Of a DNA stretch of 64,000 bases, positions 35,452 through 45,728 are shown in pieces. Made by a program: the position numbers and the translations under genes. Each line of letters begins with the position of its first letter. Within the stretch, counting starts at the first letter, position 1. Below the pieces are notes generated by a model. It was not told the origin of the DNA. It saw only the letters and a list, made by a program, of their open reading frames with translations, and did no database searches. The stretch is taken from the NCBI GenBank assembly GCA_026399755.1, contig JAPLQI010000045.1, positions 36,795-100,794 of the forward strand, given 5' to 3'. This DNA comes from Pseudomonadota bacterium (GTDB lineage: Bacteria > Pseudomonadota > Gammaproteobacteria > Burkholderiales > Chitinibacteraceae).

Positions 35452-36884
35452 TGCGCTTTTCACTGCGGATTTTCTTTGGCTACTTCTTGCTGGTCAGCCT
35501 GCTGGCAGCCTATGTGCTTAGCCTCGTAAGAGATGAAATCAAACCGGCGGTACGCCAATCCAGCGAAGAAGTCTTGGTCGATACCGCCAATCTGCTGGCC
35601 GAGCTAATACAGCCTGATTTTGTGGCTGGGCGCCTCGATGCGGGCCGCTTTGCCAAGGCGATTAAGCTGTTTGCCGAAAGAAATCCGCAAGCCAAAGTCT
35701 GGGGCGTGCCGCGCGATAAAACCTTTCTGCGCGTGTATGTCACCGATGCCCATGGCAAGGTGATTATGGATTCAACCGGCCAAGCGCTGGGTCAGGATTA
35801 CAGCCAGTGGCGCGATGTTTACCTGACGCTGCGCGGCCAATACGGTGCACGCAGCTCGCTGGCCGATCCAAAAAATGAGCTATCTACCGTGATGCACGTC
35901 GCCGCCCCAATTACCAAGGGCAAAGAGATTGTGGGTGTGCTCACCGTCGCCCGCCCTAATTGGGCCATGCAGCCTTTTATTGATCGCAGCGAAAATAAAC
36001 TCTGGCGAGCTGGCCTTTTGCTACTGGCCATTGGTTTAGTGATTGGAACGCTATTTTCATGGTGGCTAAGCCGAGGTATTAACAAACTCACAGCCTTTGC
36101 ACTGGCCGTGAGCGAGGGGCAGACCGTGCCCGTGCCCACCTTTACCGCCAATCGCGAACTGACCACCTTGGCCACTGCACTGGGCACGATGCGGGAACGC
36201 TTGGAAGGCAAAGCCTATATAGAAAACTATGTGCATGATCTCACCCACGAGCTGAAATCACCTCTGGCAGGTATACGCGGTGCGGCAGAAATTTTGTTTG
36301 AAGAAGGCTTAGCGCTTAAAGAGAGCGATCACAGCCGTTTTACCGGCCATATTCGCCAAGAAACCGCGCGTATGCAGCAAATTGTCGACCGCCTACTGCA
36401 ACTCGCCACGCTAGAAGCGAGGCACGGCCTGAAAGACGCTGAGCCGGTGGATATCGCCAAACTGCTCAATGAAGTCATCAACGCGCTCAGCCCACAAGCC
36501 GGTACACGGCAAATGCTGCACGCGCCGTGGCCCAGCGCCATTATCCACGGTGAGGCGTTTTTACTCGCCCAAGCCATCAGAAATCTGCTGCAAAATGCAC
36601 TGGACTTCACCCCTGAGCACGGCCAGATCCATATCGGGCTGACAATTGATGCGCAAAGCTTGCAAATTGCCATCCACAACCAAGGCGAGCCCATCCCCGA
36701 TTACGCCCTCAGCCGACTGTTCGAGCGCTTCTACTCCCTGCCCCGCCCCACCACCGGCCAAAAAAGCACCGGCCTAGGGCTTGCCCTTACCCGCACTATG
36801 CTGGAATTGCATGGTGGGAGTCTGAACCTGGTGAATCATGCAGAGGGAGGCGTGGTGGCGAGGGTTTGTTTGCCGATGGATTGA
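35451..36884 (+). CDS. creC: Sensor histidine kinase CreC
   Basis: 477-aa inner-membrane kinase. The first helix is at about residues 5-22, and a periplasmic sensor domain to about 180 contains YVTDAHGKVIMDS. A second helix lies at about 185-205, then HAMP. The H-box DLTHELKSPLAGIRGAAEIL (phospho-His) and the ATP domain with NLLQNALDFTP and STGLGLALTRTML follow. It pairs with CreB and controls creD in response to metabolic or envelope conditions in relatives. The start overlaps the creB stop. Confidence 0.93.
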   Translation: MRFSLRIFFGYFLLVSLLAAYVLSLVRDEIKPAVRQSSEEVLVDTANLLAELIQPDFVAGRLDAGRFAKAIKLFAERNPQAKVWGVPRDKTFLRVYVTDAHGKVIMDSTGQALGQDYSQWRDVYLTLRGQYGARSSLADPKNELSTVMHVAAPITKGKEIVGVLTVARPNWAMQPFIDRSENKLWRAGLLLLAIGLVIGTLFSWWLSRGINKLTAFALAVSEGQTVPVPTFTANRELTTLATALGTMRERLEGKAYIENYVHDLTHELKSPLAGIRGAAEILFEEGLALKESDHSRFTGHIRQETARMQQIVDRLLQLATLEARHGLKDAEPVDIAKLLNEVINALSPQAGTRQMLHAPWPSAIIHGEAFLLAQAIRNLLQNALDFTPEHGQIHIGLTIDAQSLQIAIHNQGEPIPDYALSRLFERFYSLPRPTTGQKSTGLGLALTRTMLELHGGSLNLVNHAEGGVVARVCLPMD

Positions 36885-37033
36885 ACTACCAGTGCTTAAC
36901 AGACAAGCAGATTTGCCATTAAAAAAATAATTCCCAATAGAAAAGCCTTTGTTTATCAGGCATAAAAAGCTAAAATTGCAAAGACAACGCTTAAACGTCC
37001 ATCTTGCAATACTTAATACGGGGAGCATCGACA

Positions 37034-37222
37034 ATGCTTAAATTAACAGTGACATTAGCGACGATCCGCCGGGTAAACCAAGACCGTGTAGAAGGTAAAC
37101 GGATGGCTGATTACTCTTTACCCGAAAAAGTCAGGGCTGAGATCTTGCAAACTCGCTACTCAGAAAGCCAAATCAACCAAGCGTTTGCCGCCATTACCCG
37201 CACGCACGCCACCATCGGCTAA
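37034..37222 (+). CDS. Small protein of unknown function in the cre locus
   Basis: 62 aa, starting at ATG 37034 after GGGGAGC. It is basic in its first third (TIRRVNQDRVEGKR) with a predicted helical second half (SLPEKVRAEILQTRYSESQI). No membrane segment or known motif is seen. It ends 9 bases before the next frame, so the two are probably one transcription unit. It lies inside the otherwise conserved creBC-creD set, which suggests insertion. Function unknown. Confidence 0.6.
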   Translation: MLKLTVTLATIRRVNQDRVEGKRMADYSLPEKVRAEILQTRYSESQINQAFAAITRTHATIG

Positions 37223-37231
37223 GCGCATTCA

Positions 37232-37738
37232 ATGAATAATCATCGTATCTACACCGACTTAGTCCAAGACCCTCAAGACTTTGTCGGTCGTGTGGCGTAC
37301 ACGTTTTACAAAGAAGAAAAAATCAATTGGATAGAGACATTTAAAACCAATAATAACGGTACAGAACCTCCCCTCGATCAGTTTCATAGTTTTGCCAAAA
37401 GTCCTCAAAAAATTCTCGAATACCGCGAACGAGCCGAGCGCGAAGTAAATGAAATTGTAGATCAAGTCGCCGCAGTAGAAATCCAACAACAAGTCGCGCG
37501 ATTACGCGATGACAAAATTGTCCAAACGGTCAATAAAGGCTGGGGACGATCAATTGCCGAAAATGTAATTGCAGGTTTAATTGGCTCTCTTATTACAATT
37601 GCTTTTTCAATGTTTGCGTGGCTTTATCTGCAAATGCAAGACAGCGAAAAACGTGAAAAATTAAGTAACGCTGCGATTGAACAACTTCACCAACAGGGTG
37701 TTCCATCTCTTTCGGCAAGTAGCCCTTCCAGCAAATAA
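37232..37738 (+). CDS. C-terminal membrane-anchored protein of unknown function in the cre locus
   Basis: 168 aa. The N-terminal soluble part (IYTDLVQDPQDFVGRVAY then TFYKEEKINWIETF) is followed by a charged helical stretch (about 55-105) and one membrane helix at about 111-133 (NVIAGLIGSLITIAFSMFAW). The tail is short and Ser-rich. The DFVGRVAY-x-FYK pattern resembles accessory membrane proteins found sporadically in bacteria, but I cannot name a family. It is more AT-rich than creC and creD, which fits a transferred insert. No ribosome site is obvious; it may be coupled to the preceding small gene. Confidence 0.75.
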   Translation: MNNHRIYTDLVQDPQDFVGRVAYTFYKEEKINWIETFKTNNNGTEPPLDQFHSFAKSPQKILEYRERAEREVNEIVDQVAAVEIQQQVARLRDDKIVQTVNKGWGRSIAENVIAGLIGSLITIAFSMFAWLYLQMQDSEKREKLSNAAIEQLHQQGVPSLSASSPSSK

Positions 37739-37746
37739 ACCCCATC

Positions 37747-37762
37747 TCCACACAATCTCCAC
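37747..37762 (+). promoter_or_regulatory. Possible CreB-binding site before creD
   Basis: TCCAC-N6-TCCAC matches the E. coli cre tag TTCAC-N6-TTCAC except for one change in each half. It lies 70 bases before the creD start and after the two inserted genes, so creD could keep its own CreB-dependent promoter. Inference. Confidence 0.35.
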
Positions 37763-37831
37763 ATTCCCCGCATTTTCCCTCCACATCAGCCGTTCACAAT
37801 GCCCCATCACACAAGCGCACAGGGGAATATC

Positions 37832-39271
37832 ATGAAGTTAAAGTGGAAAATCATTACTATCGGCCTGCTGATGTTGGGGATGCTATTTGTTTTAAATTTA
37901 GTGCGGCATTTGGTTTTTGAGCGACAGCAGCGGGCTCAGGAAGTGCGCCAAGAAATTTCACAATTTAGTGCCGGCGAGCAAACGGTGAAAGGGCCATTTC
38001 TAGTGCTCCCCCTCACCGAAACCACCAGCAAATTAGTCGAGCAAACCACGCCTCAAGGCAAAGTCAGCGCTTGGGAAGACAGCACAAGCAGCCGCAATAT
38101 CATCATTAGCCCCGAGCAATTTTCGGCTACAGGGCAATTGGCGGTAGAAAGCCTGAAACGCGGCATTTTTGAAGCGCCCATTTACCGCAGTGATTTAATC
38201 CTATCAGGGCGCTTTGCCTTGGCCCCGCTCCCAAGCTACGAACAACATCCTAGCTCCAGCCGTGAAAAAATCAGCAGCCATTGGGGCAAGCCATATCTGG
38301 TGCTCAGCTTATCGGATGTACGTGGTATTCAAAATATGGGCGGCACGCTGGCGGCCGATACGCTGAACTTTGAACCGGGCACTGCCCAAGTCGCCATCGG
38401 AACGCATACCTCGGTCAACACTTCAGAAAACAGCGAAGACAGTGCTGCAGCTGTTGCAGCGGCAGCACCGATTCAAATCGCCAAAACTAATCTCGGCAAC
38501 GGCGTGCATGCCATGGTGAGCCTGCCCGACAATGCGCAATCGCTGGATTTCAAACTCCATCTAAAACTCAGCGGCACCACGCAATTGCTGATCGAGCCGG
38601 TCGGCAAAGAAAGCCATGTGGCCCTTGCTGGCAACTGGCCGCACCCTAGCTTTAGCGGCAACTTTGCGCCGGTAGAGCGTAGCGTAACGGCTCAAGGCTT
38701 TAGCGCACGTTGGCAAACCAGCCAGTTGGCCACTGGCGGCGCGCAAACCAGCAAATGCAGCGGCTCCGAATGCTCTTCCGCCTCACTGGGATTACGCCTT
38801 GTTGATCCTGTAGACAGATATGTCTTAAACGAGCGCACGATTAAATATGCCGAATTATTTGTGCTAGTGATTTTTGGCGCAGTGTTTTTAATGGCGCTAC
38901 TAAGACGAATCGAAATCCACCCCGTGCAATACGCATTAGTCGGCGCGGCCTTAGCCCTGTTTTTCCTGCTGACATTATCGCTCTCTGAACACCTAGGCTT
39001 TGCCAAGGCGTATTGGAGCGCCGCAGCCGCATCGGTGTTATTGCTAGGCTATTACGTGAGTTTTGTACTGGCCGCATGGCAACGAGGGCTGGGGTTTGCT
39101 ACCGTTTTAGCCGCGCTATACGGCCTGCTCTATGGCATCTTGCAATCAGAAGATATGGCGCTACTGATGGGCAGCATCACGCTATTTGGCTTACTCAGCT
39201 GCGTAATGATCCTTACCCGTAAAATGGACTGGCAAGCATTACGGCCAGCGAGTGCGGAGACGTCGGTTTAA
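37832..39271 (+). CDS. creD: Cell envelope integrity protein CreD
   Basis: 479-aa inner-membrane protein. An N-terminal helix (KIITIGLLMLGMLFVLNLV) precedes a large periplasmic domain (about 40-340, with GPFLVLPL). Five or six C-terminal helices end the protein. The start at 37832 has AGGGGAA upstream; an 11-codon extension is open but unlikely. CreD is the main effector of the CreBC regulon in other proteobacteria and is linked to envelope stress and beta-lactam response. A poly-Ala run (AAAVAAAA) lies in the periplasmic part. Confidence 0.92.
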   Translation: MKLKWKIITIGLLMLGMLFVLNLVRHLVFERQQRAQEVRQEISQFSAGEQTVKGPFLVLPLTETTSKLVEQTTPQGKVSAWEDSTSSRNIIISPEQFSATGQLAVESLKRGIFEAPIYRSDLILSGRFALAPLPSYEQHPSSSREKISSHWGKPYLVLSLSDVRGIQNMGGTLAADTLNFEPGTAQVAIGTHTSVNTSENSEDSAAAVAAAAPIQIAKTNLGNGVHAMVSLPDNAQSLDFKLHLKLSGTTQLLIEPVGKESHVALAGNWPHPSFSGNFAPVERSVTAQGFSARWQTSQLATGGAQTSKCSGSECSSASLGLRLVDPVDRYVLNERTIKYAELFVLVIFGAVFLMALLRRIEIHPVQYALVGAALALFFLLTLSLSEHLGFAKAYWSAAAASVLLLGYYVSFVLAAWQRGLGFATVLAALYGLLYGILQSEDMALLMGSITLFGLLSCVMILTRKMDWQALRPASAETSV

Positions 39272-39292
39272 ACAATCTAAGCAATGTTTAGG

Positions 39293-39319
39293 GTGGGCAA
39301 GGCGCTTTACCTTGCCCAC
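39293..39319. other. Stem-loop after creD
   Basis: A perfect 10-bp stem (GTGGGCAAGG / CCTTGCCCAC) with a 7-base loop lies 21 bases after the creD stop. There is no T run. It may be a weak terminator or another palindromic repeat. A half type A element (CTGTAGACACA, 39347-39357) follows. Confidence 0.55.
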
Positions 39320-39392
39320 ACAGGGATGACAAAGAGATATTTTCACCTGTAGACACATGTGCTCACACACAAGACAACAAGTCTTACTGGCT

Positions 39393-40412
39393 TTAATTTT
39401 GCCTCGGTAGCAAGGCTTGCTTATTTAAAAATGTACTAATAGCACCAGCGATTTCTTCATGCAGCTCACTACGTGAACGGCCCTGATAATCCAGACAAAT
39501 AACTTCTTCACTAGGCCCTTCTTCTCTTAGTAAATCCAGCGCTCCTTCCTTACACTTAGCAATAAAGCTAAAATGACTGGCATCTGAGTACTCAAAATAC
39601 TCCACTTTCCTTAATGACTTCACTAGCAAGCGTGATTGATATTGTGAAGGTAAAGAAGGCTCTTGATCCCCTGCAGCTAAGACCAAAATCGGAATCTTAA
39701 TCTTCTTTAGACTTGACCTATCCATCCCCCCAACAAAGCCTAAATCCAAAGAAACTACTGCGCTAATCCGAGCATCGTGTAAATCAGATTCCATATCTTG
39801 CTGACTGCCTGCGGCATGCTGTGCCATATACCAGCGACAATCTGCAAATAAGGGATATTGCTGGCAGCTCTGTAGAAACTGGTCGGTATTGAAGCGTGCT
39901 CCGGCCAACGCCAAAGCTGTATAGCCCCCCATAGAATGCCCAATCACTGTGATTTTGTGCTGATCAATCCGTGCTTTCCAAATAGGGTCATCTAGCAATA
40001 GGCTGATTGCGCGGCTGATATCCTTAGGTCGCTCCCAAAGGCGAGGCGTTTCTACATTATTTCGGCTTTTGAACGATGTTCCAGGATGATCTAACGTAAG
40101 CACCAGTGCGCCCTTCCCTGCCAGGCTTTCAGCCAACCAAGCAAGATTAACCCAGCTTCCATTCAAACCATGCAACAACAAAATAAGAGGGCGAGTCGCC
40201 AAACCATATGGGGCATCTTGCACCGCGTTCGGCGATTTAAAAACTGTGTCAGTTTTTAATAATGGTTCCATCTGTACCGAGCTATCTGTCGGGTACCAAA
40301 GCCGCAGCAACAAACTGCGCTGGCTATCTTCCAGTTTTTTTTCTTGCACCCCAACGTTAGCAGCCAAGGCATTGGCTGATAAAAATACAAATAGCATTAA
40401 ATACTTAACCAT
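39393..40412 (-). CDS. Secreted alpha/beta hydrolase (dienelactone hydrolase / PAF-acetylhydrolase-like)
   Basis: 339 aa with a signal peptide (VKYLMLFVFLSANALAAN). The beta-strand motif LILLLHGLNGSW (oxyanion), the nucleophile elbow GHSMGGYTALALAG (Ser), an Asp in ILVLAAGDQEPSLPSQ and a His in SDASHFSF build the triad. The start at 40412 follows GAGGTG; a TTG six codons upstream would include that ribosome site. The substrate is probably an ester; the exact class is uncertain. Single gene. Confidence 0.87.
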   Translation of the reverse strand: MVKYLMLFVFLSANALAANVGVQEKKLEDSQRSLLLRLWYPTDSSVQMEPLLKTDTVFKSPNAVQDAPYGLATRPLILLLHGLNGSWVNLAWLAESLAGKGALVLTLDHPGTSFKSRNNVETPRLWERPKDISRAISLLLDDPIWKARIDQHKITVIGHSMGGYTALALAGARFNTDQFLQSCQQYPLFADCRWYMAQHAAGSQQDMESDLHDARISAVVSLDLGFVGGMDRSSLKKIKIPILVLAAGDQEPSLPSQYQSRLLVKSLRKVEYFEYSDASHFSFIAKCKEGALDLLREEGPSEEVICLDYQGRSRSELHEEIAGAISTFLNKQALLPRQN

Positions 40413-40475
40413 AAAAAACACCTCAAGCAAACGCCACTAGACTCGGATTAGCAGATACCTTAGGAATGAGATAAC

Positions 40476-41597
40476 TCACCCCCCCACCGCAGTCGCTACC
40501 ATCCCCGGCTTAATACCGTCCATTTTTCTAGCCAGCACTTTGGCACCGGCATTCAGGCCTGCTGTGATTTCTACTAGGCCGCTGCGCTCGTCGCTGGTGC
40601 CTAGCTTCACTTTGCTCTGAGCAATCTTGCCATTGGCAAGCAGGTAAACATAAGGATCGGTTGAGCCACCGAGTACGGCGCTATTGGGAATGGTGAGTTT
40701 GGCTTGCGATTGCCCAAGTGCAAGCAGGCCTTTGGCGAACATGCCGCCACGCAAAGCGCCGTTAGGGTTTTTCACCGCGATAAACACGGTAATGGCGCGG
40801 GAGTTTTTCTCTACTTCTGGATTGATGCGCTGAACCGTGCCATTAAATACTTTGCCGTTAAAGCCATCGACTTGAAACGTCGCTTGCTGGCCTGCCGATA
40901 CATGGGCGATCTGGTTGGCGGGCACGGCTACTTGCAGCTCCATGGCAGATAAATCGACGATATTAAATAACTCGGAATTTTGATCGACCTTTTCACCTGG
41001 CTGTATAGAGCGCTTGCTGATCTGCCCACCAATAGGCGCACGTAGCACCATATCGTCCATGGCGTTTTTGGCGACGGCGACCTGTGCTTGCATGGCTTTT
41101 AATTTGGCTTGGCTGACGGTTAGGCTGCTGGAGCTGCTATCAAAGGCATTACCAGAAATAAAACCCTGCTTTTGCAAAGTGAGATTCTTGCCGTGGGTTT
41201 TTTCTGCAAGGTTTAGCTCAGCCTTGGCCATTTCCAGATTGCTTTGCCGCTCGTTTAATTGCGCCGCAATATTGCTGGCATCAAAGCGCGCCAAGATCTG
41301 CCCCGCTTTGACTTCCTCGCCTTCACGCACCAAAACTTGATCGACTTGGGCCGATACTTTAGAGCGCAGCGCGGCATGGTTAACCGCTTGCAAAGCCCCG
41401 TTAATAGGAATGGATTGATCCAAGGGCCGCAGCGTAACCACGGCTAAATCTGCGGCTGCAAACTCCAATTTACGTGGGGCATTTTTGTCTTCTGTCTTGC
41501 TCTCTTTCGCCTTGCCCTGAGTAAACGCCACGCCACCCGCAGCCAGCACCACAAACAATAAGCCCAGGCCAATACTTCTTTTTTTAAATACAGTCAT
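40476..41597 (-). CDS. RND efflux periplasmic adaptor (membrane fusion protein)
   Basis: 373 aa. An N-terminal membrane anchor or signal (SIGLGLLFVVLAAGGVAF) is followed by the lipoyl/barrel-sandwich halves (QVDQVLVREGEEVKAGQILA and DDMVLRAPIGGQISKRSIQP) around a helical hairpin. The beta-barrel and membrane-proximal domains make up the rest. The ribosome site AGGAA precedes ATG. It lies 54 bases downstream of the pump gene, an order opposite to acrAB. No outer-membrane factor gene is adjacent, so a shared TolC-type channel is expected. Confidence 0.93.
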   Translation of the reverse strand: MTVFKKRSIGLGLLFVVLAAGGVAFTQGKAKESKTEDKNAPRKLEFAAADLAVVTLRPLDQSIPINGALQAVNHAALRSKVSAQVDQVLVREGEEVKAGQILARFDASNIAAQLNERQSNLEMAKAELNLAEKTHGKNLTLQKQGFISGNAFDSSSSSLTVSQAKLKAMQAQVAVAKNAMDDMVLRAPIGGQISKRSIQPGEKVDQNSELFNIVDLSAMELQVAVPANQIAHVSAGQQATFQVDGFNGKVFNGTVQRINPEVEKNSRAITVFIAVKNPNGALRGGMFAKGLLALGQSQAKLTIPNSAVLGGSTDPYVYLLANGKIAQSKVKLGTSDERSGLVEITAGLNAGAKVLARKMDGIKPGMVATAVGG

Positions 41598-41651
41598 CGC
41601 ATTTATTCCTGATTAATAAGGTTCAGTGCAATCATCTTTGAACACTACAAT

Positions 41652-44600
41652 TTATGCGGAAATCGCCGCTAGTTTCAGCGCCTTACGCGCTTGACGTTTA
41701 ACGGCCCAGCCATCCAGATAGGCGTATAAAATCGGCACCACAATCAAGGTCAGCACTGTGGAAGAAATCACCCCGCCAATAATCGCTCTACCCATTGCAG
41801 CCTGTGTTTCACCGCCCTCGCCCAAGCCCAGCGACATCGGCAACATGCCAAAAATCATCGCCGCCGTAGTCATCAAGATCGGGCGCAAACGCACTTGCCC
41901 TGCCAAAAGTAAGGCTTCTTTTACCGTCTGTCCCGCTCGCTTGGCGGTGTTGGCAAAATCCACCAAGAGAATCGCGTTTTTAACCGCCAAACCCAGCAGC
42001 ATCATAAATCCAATCATCGAGAATAAATTGATGGTGGTTCCGGTTAGAAATAGGGCTAATAAAGCGCCAGTTAGTGAGAATGGCAGGGACGCCATAATCG
42101 CCAGCGGTTGCAAAAAGCTGCCAAATTGCGAAGCTAAAACAAAGTAAATAAAGATCAGTGCTAAGCCAATTGCGCCCATAAAAGCCGTAAACGCTTCTTG
42201 CATCTCGGCCTGCTGGCCACCCGCTCCAAAATAATAGCCAGCCGGTAATTCGGTTTTATCCAGCAGCGCTTGCACTTCACCACTCACCGTGCCGCTAGGG
42301 CGGCCTTGCACATTGGCATACAGCGAAATACGGCGTTGCATATCAAGACGTTTTAATTGCTGGGAGCTGCTGCTTGGCTCTAGGCTAGCTACTTGGCGCA
42401 AAGACACGAGCTTAGGCGAGCCATCACTATTGGTTTTGCTGCTGCTTAAATACAAATCGCCCAAATCTGCAGCCGTGCGACGGTCTTGTTCGGCCAATTG
42501 CACCACCACATCATAGTTTTGCCCATCGCTGCCCAAATAATGGCTGATGGTTTCGCCAGAAATTAATGAGCGTAATGCGCTACCAATCTGAGCGTTATTC
42601 AGGCCTAAATCATTGGCTGCTTCATTATCAATTTTGATCGCCACCGTTGGAGTGAAGTCTTTCTCGCTGCTTTCAAGATCGATCACACCTGGGATTTTGG
42701 CTATTTTCTTCATTAAATCGCCGGTGATTTGGGTAAGTTTGCTTGGATCTGGGCCAAATACCGTAATAAAGATCGGCTTCCAACCGCCCACCGATAGCTC
42801 GACACCCGCGATGCGACCAATCACCTTACGAATTTCGTTCTCAATATCGTCTTGAGATCTACGTTTTTTGCGCTCGACCAATTTAAGCGTTATTTCCGCC
42901 ATATTTTTGCTGTTTTGCACGCCCACCGTCGTTTGCACCGTCGCAATTTCTTTAAATGACTTTAAAGAGACTTCAATCTGCTTCATCTTATCGTCGGTGT
43001 ACGCCAAGCTAGAGCCAATCGGCGTATTGAGTTGCATACGCACCAAGCCTTTATCCTGCTTGGGCTCAAACTCTGTACCAATAAGCGGCAGTAAAAACAG
43101 GCTCCCCAGAAAAAACACACAAGCCGCCGCCAACACTGTTTTTCGTTTACCCAAAGACCAAGCCAGAAAACGCCCGTACACATCGTGTAGCTTTTCAATT
43201 TGGCGCTCAAAAGCCGCCATAAATCGGCCCATACGCGGCCAATTTTTAAAGCGATCGCCTTCAGGATCGTGCCAAAGCGAAGACAACATCGGGTCAAGCG
43301 TAAAGCTGACAAAGAGTGAAACCAACACCGCCACCGTGACGGTAATCCCAAACTGAAAGAAAAACTGCCCGATAATGCCGTGCATAAACGCCACCGGCAC
43401 AAACACCGCCACAATGGCAAAGGTAGTGGCCATCACCGCCAAACCAATTTCTTCGGTGCCGTCATGGGCAGCCTGAAAGTGATTTTTGCCCATGCCCAAG
43501 TGGCGGACAATGTTTTCCCGCACCACAATCGCGTCATCAATCAATAAGCCAATCGACAGACTCAACGCCATCAGCGTCAGCATATTCAAAGAAAAACCGC
43601 AGGCGTGTACCACAATAAACGTCGCAATCACGGAGATTGGCAGGGTTAAGGCGGTAATTACTGTGCTGCGCCATGAATGCAGAAACATAAACACGATCAG
43701 CGTGGTGAGAATCCCGCCTTCTAAAATCGTGATTTTTGTATCATTCAGCGCACTTTTAATTTCATCAGAATTAGCCTGCACTATGGTCAACTCGGCCCCT
43801 AGAGGTAAGGAAGATTTCATCTTCTCTACCACCGCCTTTACGCCATCGCCCAGTGCAACAATATTGCTGCCTTGAATCGGGAAAATATCTAAGCTAATCA
43901 CCGCCTGCCCATCAAGGCGCGAGATCGAAGTGCGCTCTTGCTCGCCATCAATCACATCGGCCACTTGTTCCAGATAAACCGGTGTATTGGCTTGGCGCGC
44001 CACAATGATTTTGCCAAATTGCTTAGGGTCTTTGATCTTGCCTTCAAGGCGCACCAATTGCTCATGATCACCGCTCACAATACGGCCCGCTGGCACGTCT
44101 TGATTGGCTTCGCGCACGGCATTGATCACCTGATCAACGCCCAGCCCATAGCTATTGAGTGCATCACGGCGCAGACGCAGTTGAATTTGGCGATTGACCA
44201 AGCCATTGCTATTAATACTGCCCACGCCAGGGGCGGTGCGTAAACGCTTCACCACCACCTGCTCGGACAACATGCTCAGCTCACGTAGGCTGAGCGTGCC
44301 GGACCGCAGTGCCAGCTGCACGACCGGCTCATCTTCACCGCTAATATCTGCCTTTAAGACCAAAGGATCTTTGGCTTCCTTAGGGAAACTAGGTTTAATC
44401 AAGGCCACTTTGTCGCGGATTTCTTGCAAGCCATTGGCCGAGTTCGCATCCATGCGAAACTCCACACTCATAAAGGCCGAGCCTTCACGCGCCGTGGCCC
44501 AGATGTGCTTCACCCCATTCACGGTATTGATCTGCTCTTCTAGCGGCTTGATCAAATCGTTTTCAATCGCCTCAGGGGACGCGCCCGGATAACTCAGCTG

Positions 44601-44741
44601 CACAAACACCTGCGGACTCGCCACGGGCGGCATCCGCTCCACCGGCAGCAAGCCATAGGAGGCCATACCCAATACCAGCAGCGCCAACATCACCATCGTT
44701 GCAAAGACGGGATGCTTGATACTTACCTTGGTTATCCACAT
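41652..44741 (-). CDS. RND multidrug efflux permease (HAE1 family)
   Basis: 1029-aa inner-membrane proton antiporter of the AcrB/Mdt type. Twelve helices and two large periplasmic loops are apparent. The N-terminal [19 protein letters not shown], the porter-loop [20 protein letters not shown] and the proton-relay motif [17 protein letters not shown] in helix 4 are visible. The late motif [14 protein letters not shown] is also present. Together with the downstream adaptor it should export hydrophobic or amphiphilic drugs. The ATG at 44741 has only a poor ribosome site. Confidence 0.95.
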   Translation of the reverse strand: MWITKVSIKHPVFATMVMLALLVLGMASYGLLPVERMPPVASPQVFVQLSYPGASPEAIENDLIKPLEEQINTVNGVKHIWATAREGSAFMSVEFRMDANSANGLQEIRDKVALIKPSFPKEAKDPLVLKADISGEDEPVVQLALRSGTLSLRELSMLSEQVVVKRLRTAPGVGSINSNGLVNRQIQLRLRRDALNSYGLGVDQVINAVREANQDVPAGRIVSGDHEQLVRLEGKIKDPKQFGKIIVARQANTPVYLEQVADVIDGEQERTSISRLDGQAVISLDIFPIQGSNIVALGDGVKAVVEKMKSSLPLGAELTIVQANSDEIKSALNDTKITILEGGILTTLIVFMFLHSWRSTVITALTLPISVIATFIVVHACGFSLNMLTLMALSLSIGLLIDDAIVVRENIVRHLGMGKNHFQAAHDGTEEIGLAVMATTFAIVAVFVPVAFMHGIIGQFFFQFGITVTVAVLVSLFVSFTLDPMLSSLWHDPEGDRFKNWPRMGRFMAAFERQIEKLHDVYGRFLAWSLGKRKTVLAAACVFFLGSLFLLPLIGTEFEPKQDKGLVRMQLNTPIGSSLAYTDDKMKQIEVSLKSFKEIATVQTTVGVQNSKNMAEITLKLVERKKRRSQDDIENEIRKVIGRIAGVELSVGGWKPIFITVFGPDPSKLTQITGDLMKKIAKIPGVIDLESSEKDFTPTVAIKIDNEAANDLGLNNAQIGSALRSLISGETISHYLGSDGQNYDVVVQLAEQDRRTAADLGDLYLSSSKTNSDGSPKLVSLRQVASLEPSSSSQQLKRLDMQRRISLYANVQGRPSGTVSGEVQALLDKTELPAGYYFGAGGQQAEMQEAFTAFMGAIGLALIFIYFVLASQFGSFLQPLAIMASLPFSLTGALLALFLTGTTINLFSMIGFMMLLGLAVKNAILLVDFANTAKRAGQTVKEALLLAGQVRLRPILMTTAAMIFGMLPMSLGLGEGGETQAAMGRAIIGGVISSTVLTLIVVPILYAYLDGWAVKRQARKALKLAAISA

Positions 44742-45011
44742 ACAGGGAGGCTTCTTTCAAAAGGGGTTAAATAATTAAGCACCGGAATAATGCCACACAG
44801 GCCATCAGCATATTCTGCTTCAATTTGATGTCATGAGGCTTATAAACATTGTATTAAATTTGTACTTAATCAATACATCGTACTCAAACGCAGGGCATGC
44901 TCAGGGCGCAGCTTGATTTTCTGCCCCTAGCAGATCAGGCCAAATCCCCGCCAGTACTTGAATCCAATGCCGCCTTGCGGTATACCAAGTCCTCAAATGT
45001 ACGAGGTGGAT

Positions 45012-45728
45012 ATGCCTAGATTTTTCCTTGATATGCCGCTGGCCGCTGGACTTAGCTTTAACCTGCCAGAAAGTGTTGCCCGTCATGTACAAGTGCTGCG
45101 CTTGCAGCCTGATGACGACATTATTTTATTTAATGGGCAAGGCGGAGAATACGCCGCGCGCGTCACCGAAATGGGCAAGCGCCATGTGGCTGTCGAAGTC
45201 TTAGCTTGGGACGAGCAAGATAGGGAATCCCCGCTGGATCTCACGCTGGTTCAGGCCATCTCGGCCAGTGATCGTATGGATTACACCATCCAAAAAGCCA
45301 GCGAGCTGGGTGTTAGCCGTATTCAGCCGGTGATATCCGAGTATTGCCAGCAGCGCCTTAGCGGTGAGCGAGCCGAAAAACGCCTCGCCCACTGGCAAGC
45401 CATTGCAGTATCGGCCTGCGAGCAATGTGGCCGTACTCGAGTGCCGGTCATTTTGCCTGCCATCAAGTTTGAGCAAGCACTGGCACAAGCTGCCGAACTT
45501 AAACTCTTGCTCTCGCCGATAGGCGCAATCAAGCAAAACGAGCTGCCCGCCACCGCCCGTAGCGCCGCCGTGTTAATCGGCCCGGAAGGTGGATTTTCTG
45601 ATGCCGAAGAGGCTCTGGCTGTGGCCGCTGGTTACACGCCGCTGATCCTTGGGCCTAGAATCTTTCGCACCGAAACGGTAGCACCGGTGATTGCGGCTCT
45701 ATTGCAAAGCAGATATGGGGATTTGTGA
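45012..45728 (+). CDS. rsmE: 16S rRNA (uracil-1498-N3)-methyltransferase RsmE
   Basis: 238-aa SPOUT methyltransferase for U1498 of 16S rRNA. It begins MPRFFLD, as most RsmE proteins do, with GAGGTGG upstream; an 18-codon extension to 44958 is not supported. An N-terminal PUA-like domain (RHVQVLRLQPDDDIILFNG) leads to the trefoil-knot SAM site (VLIGPEGGFSDAE, then LGPRIFRTETVAPVIA). Confidence 0.95.
   Translation: MPRFFLDMPLAAGLSFNLPESVARHVQVLRLQPDDDIILFNGQGGEYAARVTEMGKRHVAVEVLAWDEQDRESPLDLTLVQAISASDRMDYTIQKASELGVSRIQPVISEYCQQRLSGERAEKRLAHWQAIAVSACEQCGRTRVPVILPAIKFEQALAQAAELKLLLSPIGAIKQNELPATARSAAVLIGPEGGFSDAEEALAVAAGYTPLILGPRIFRTETVAPVIAALLQSRYGDL

Noticed and set aside
44732..44740. Second TTATCCACA at the start of the RND permease
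   Set aside because: Single box within the first codons; chance occurrence.
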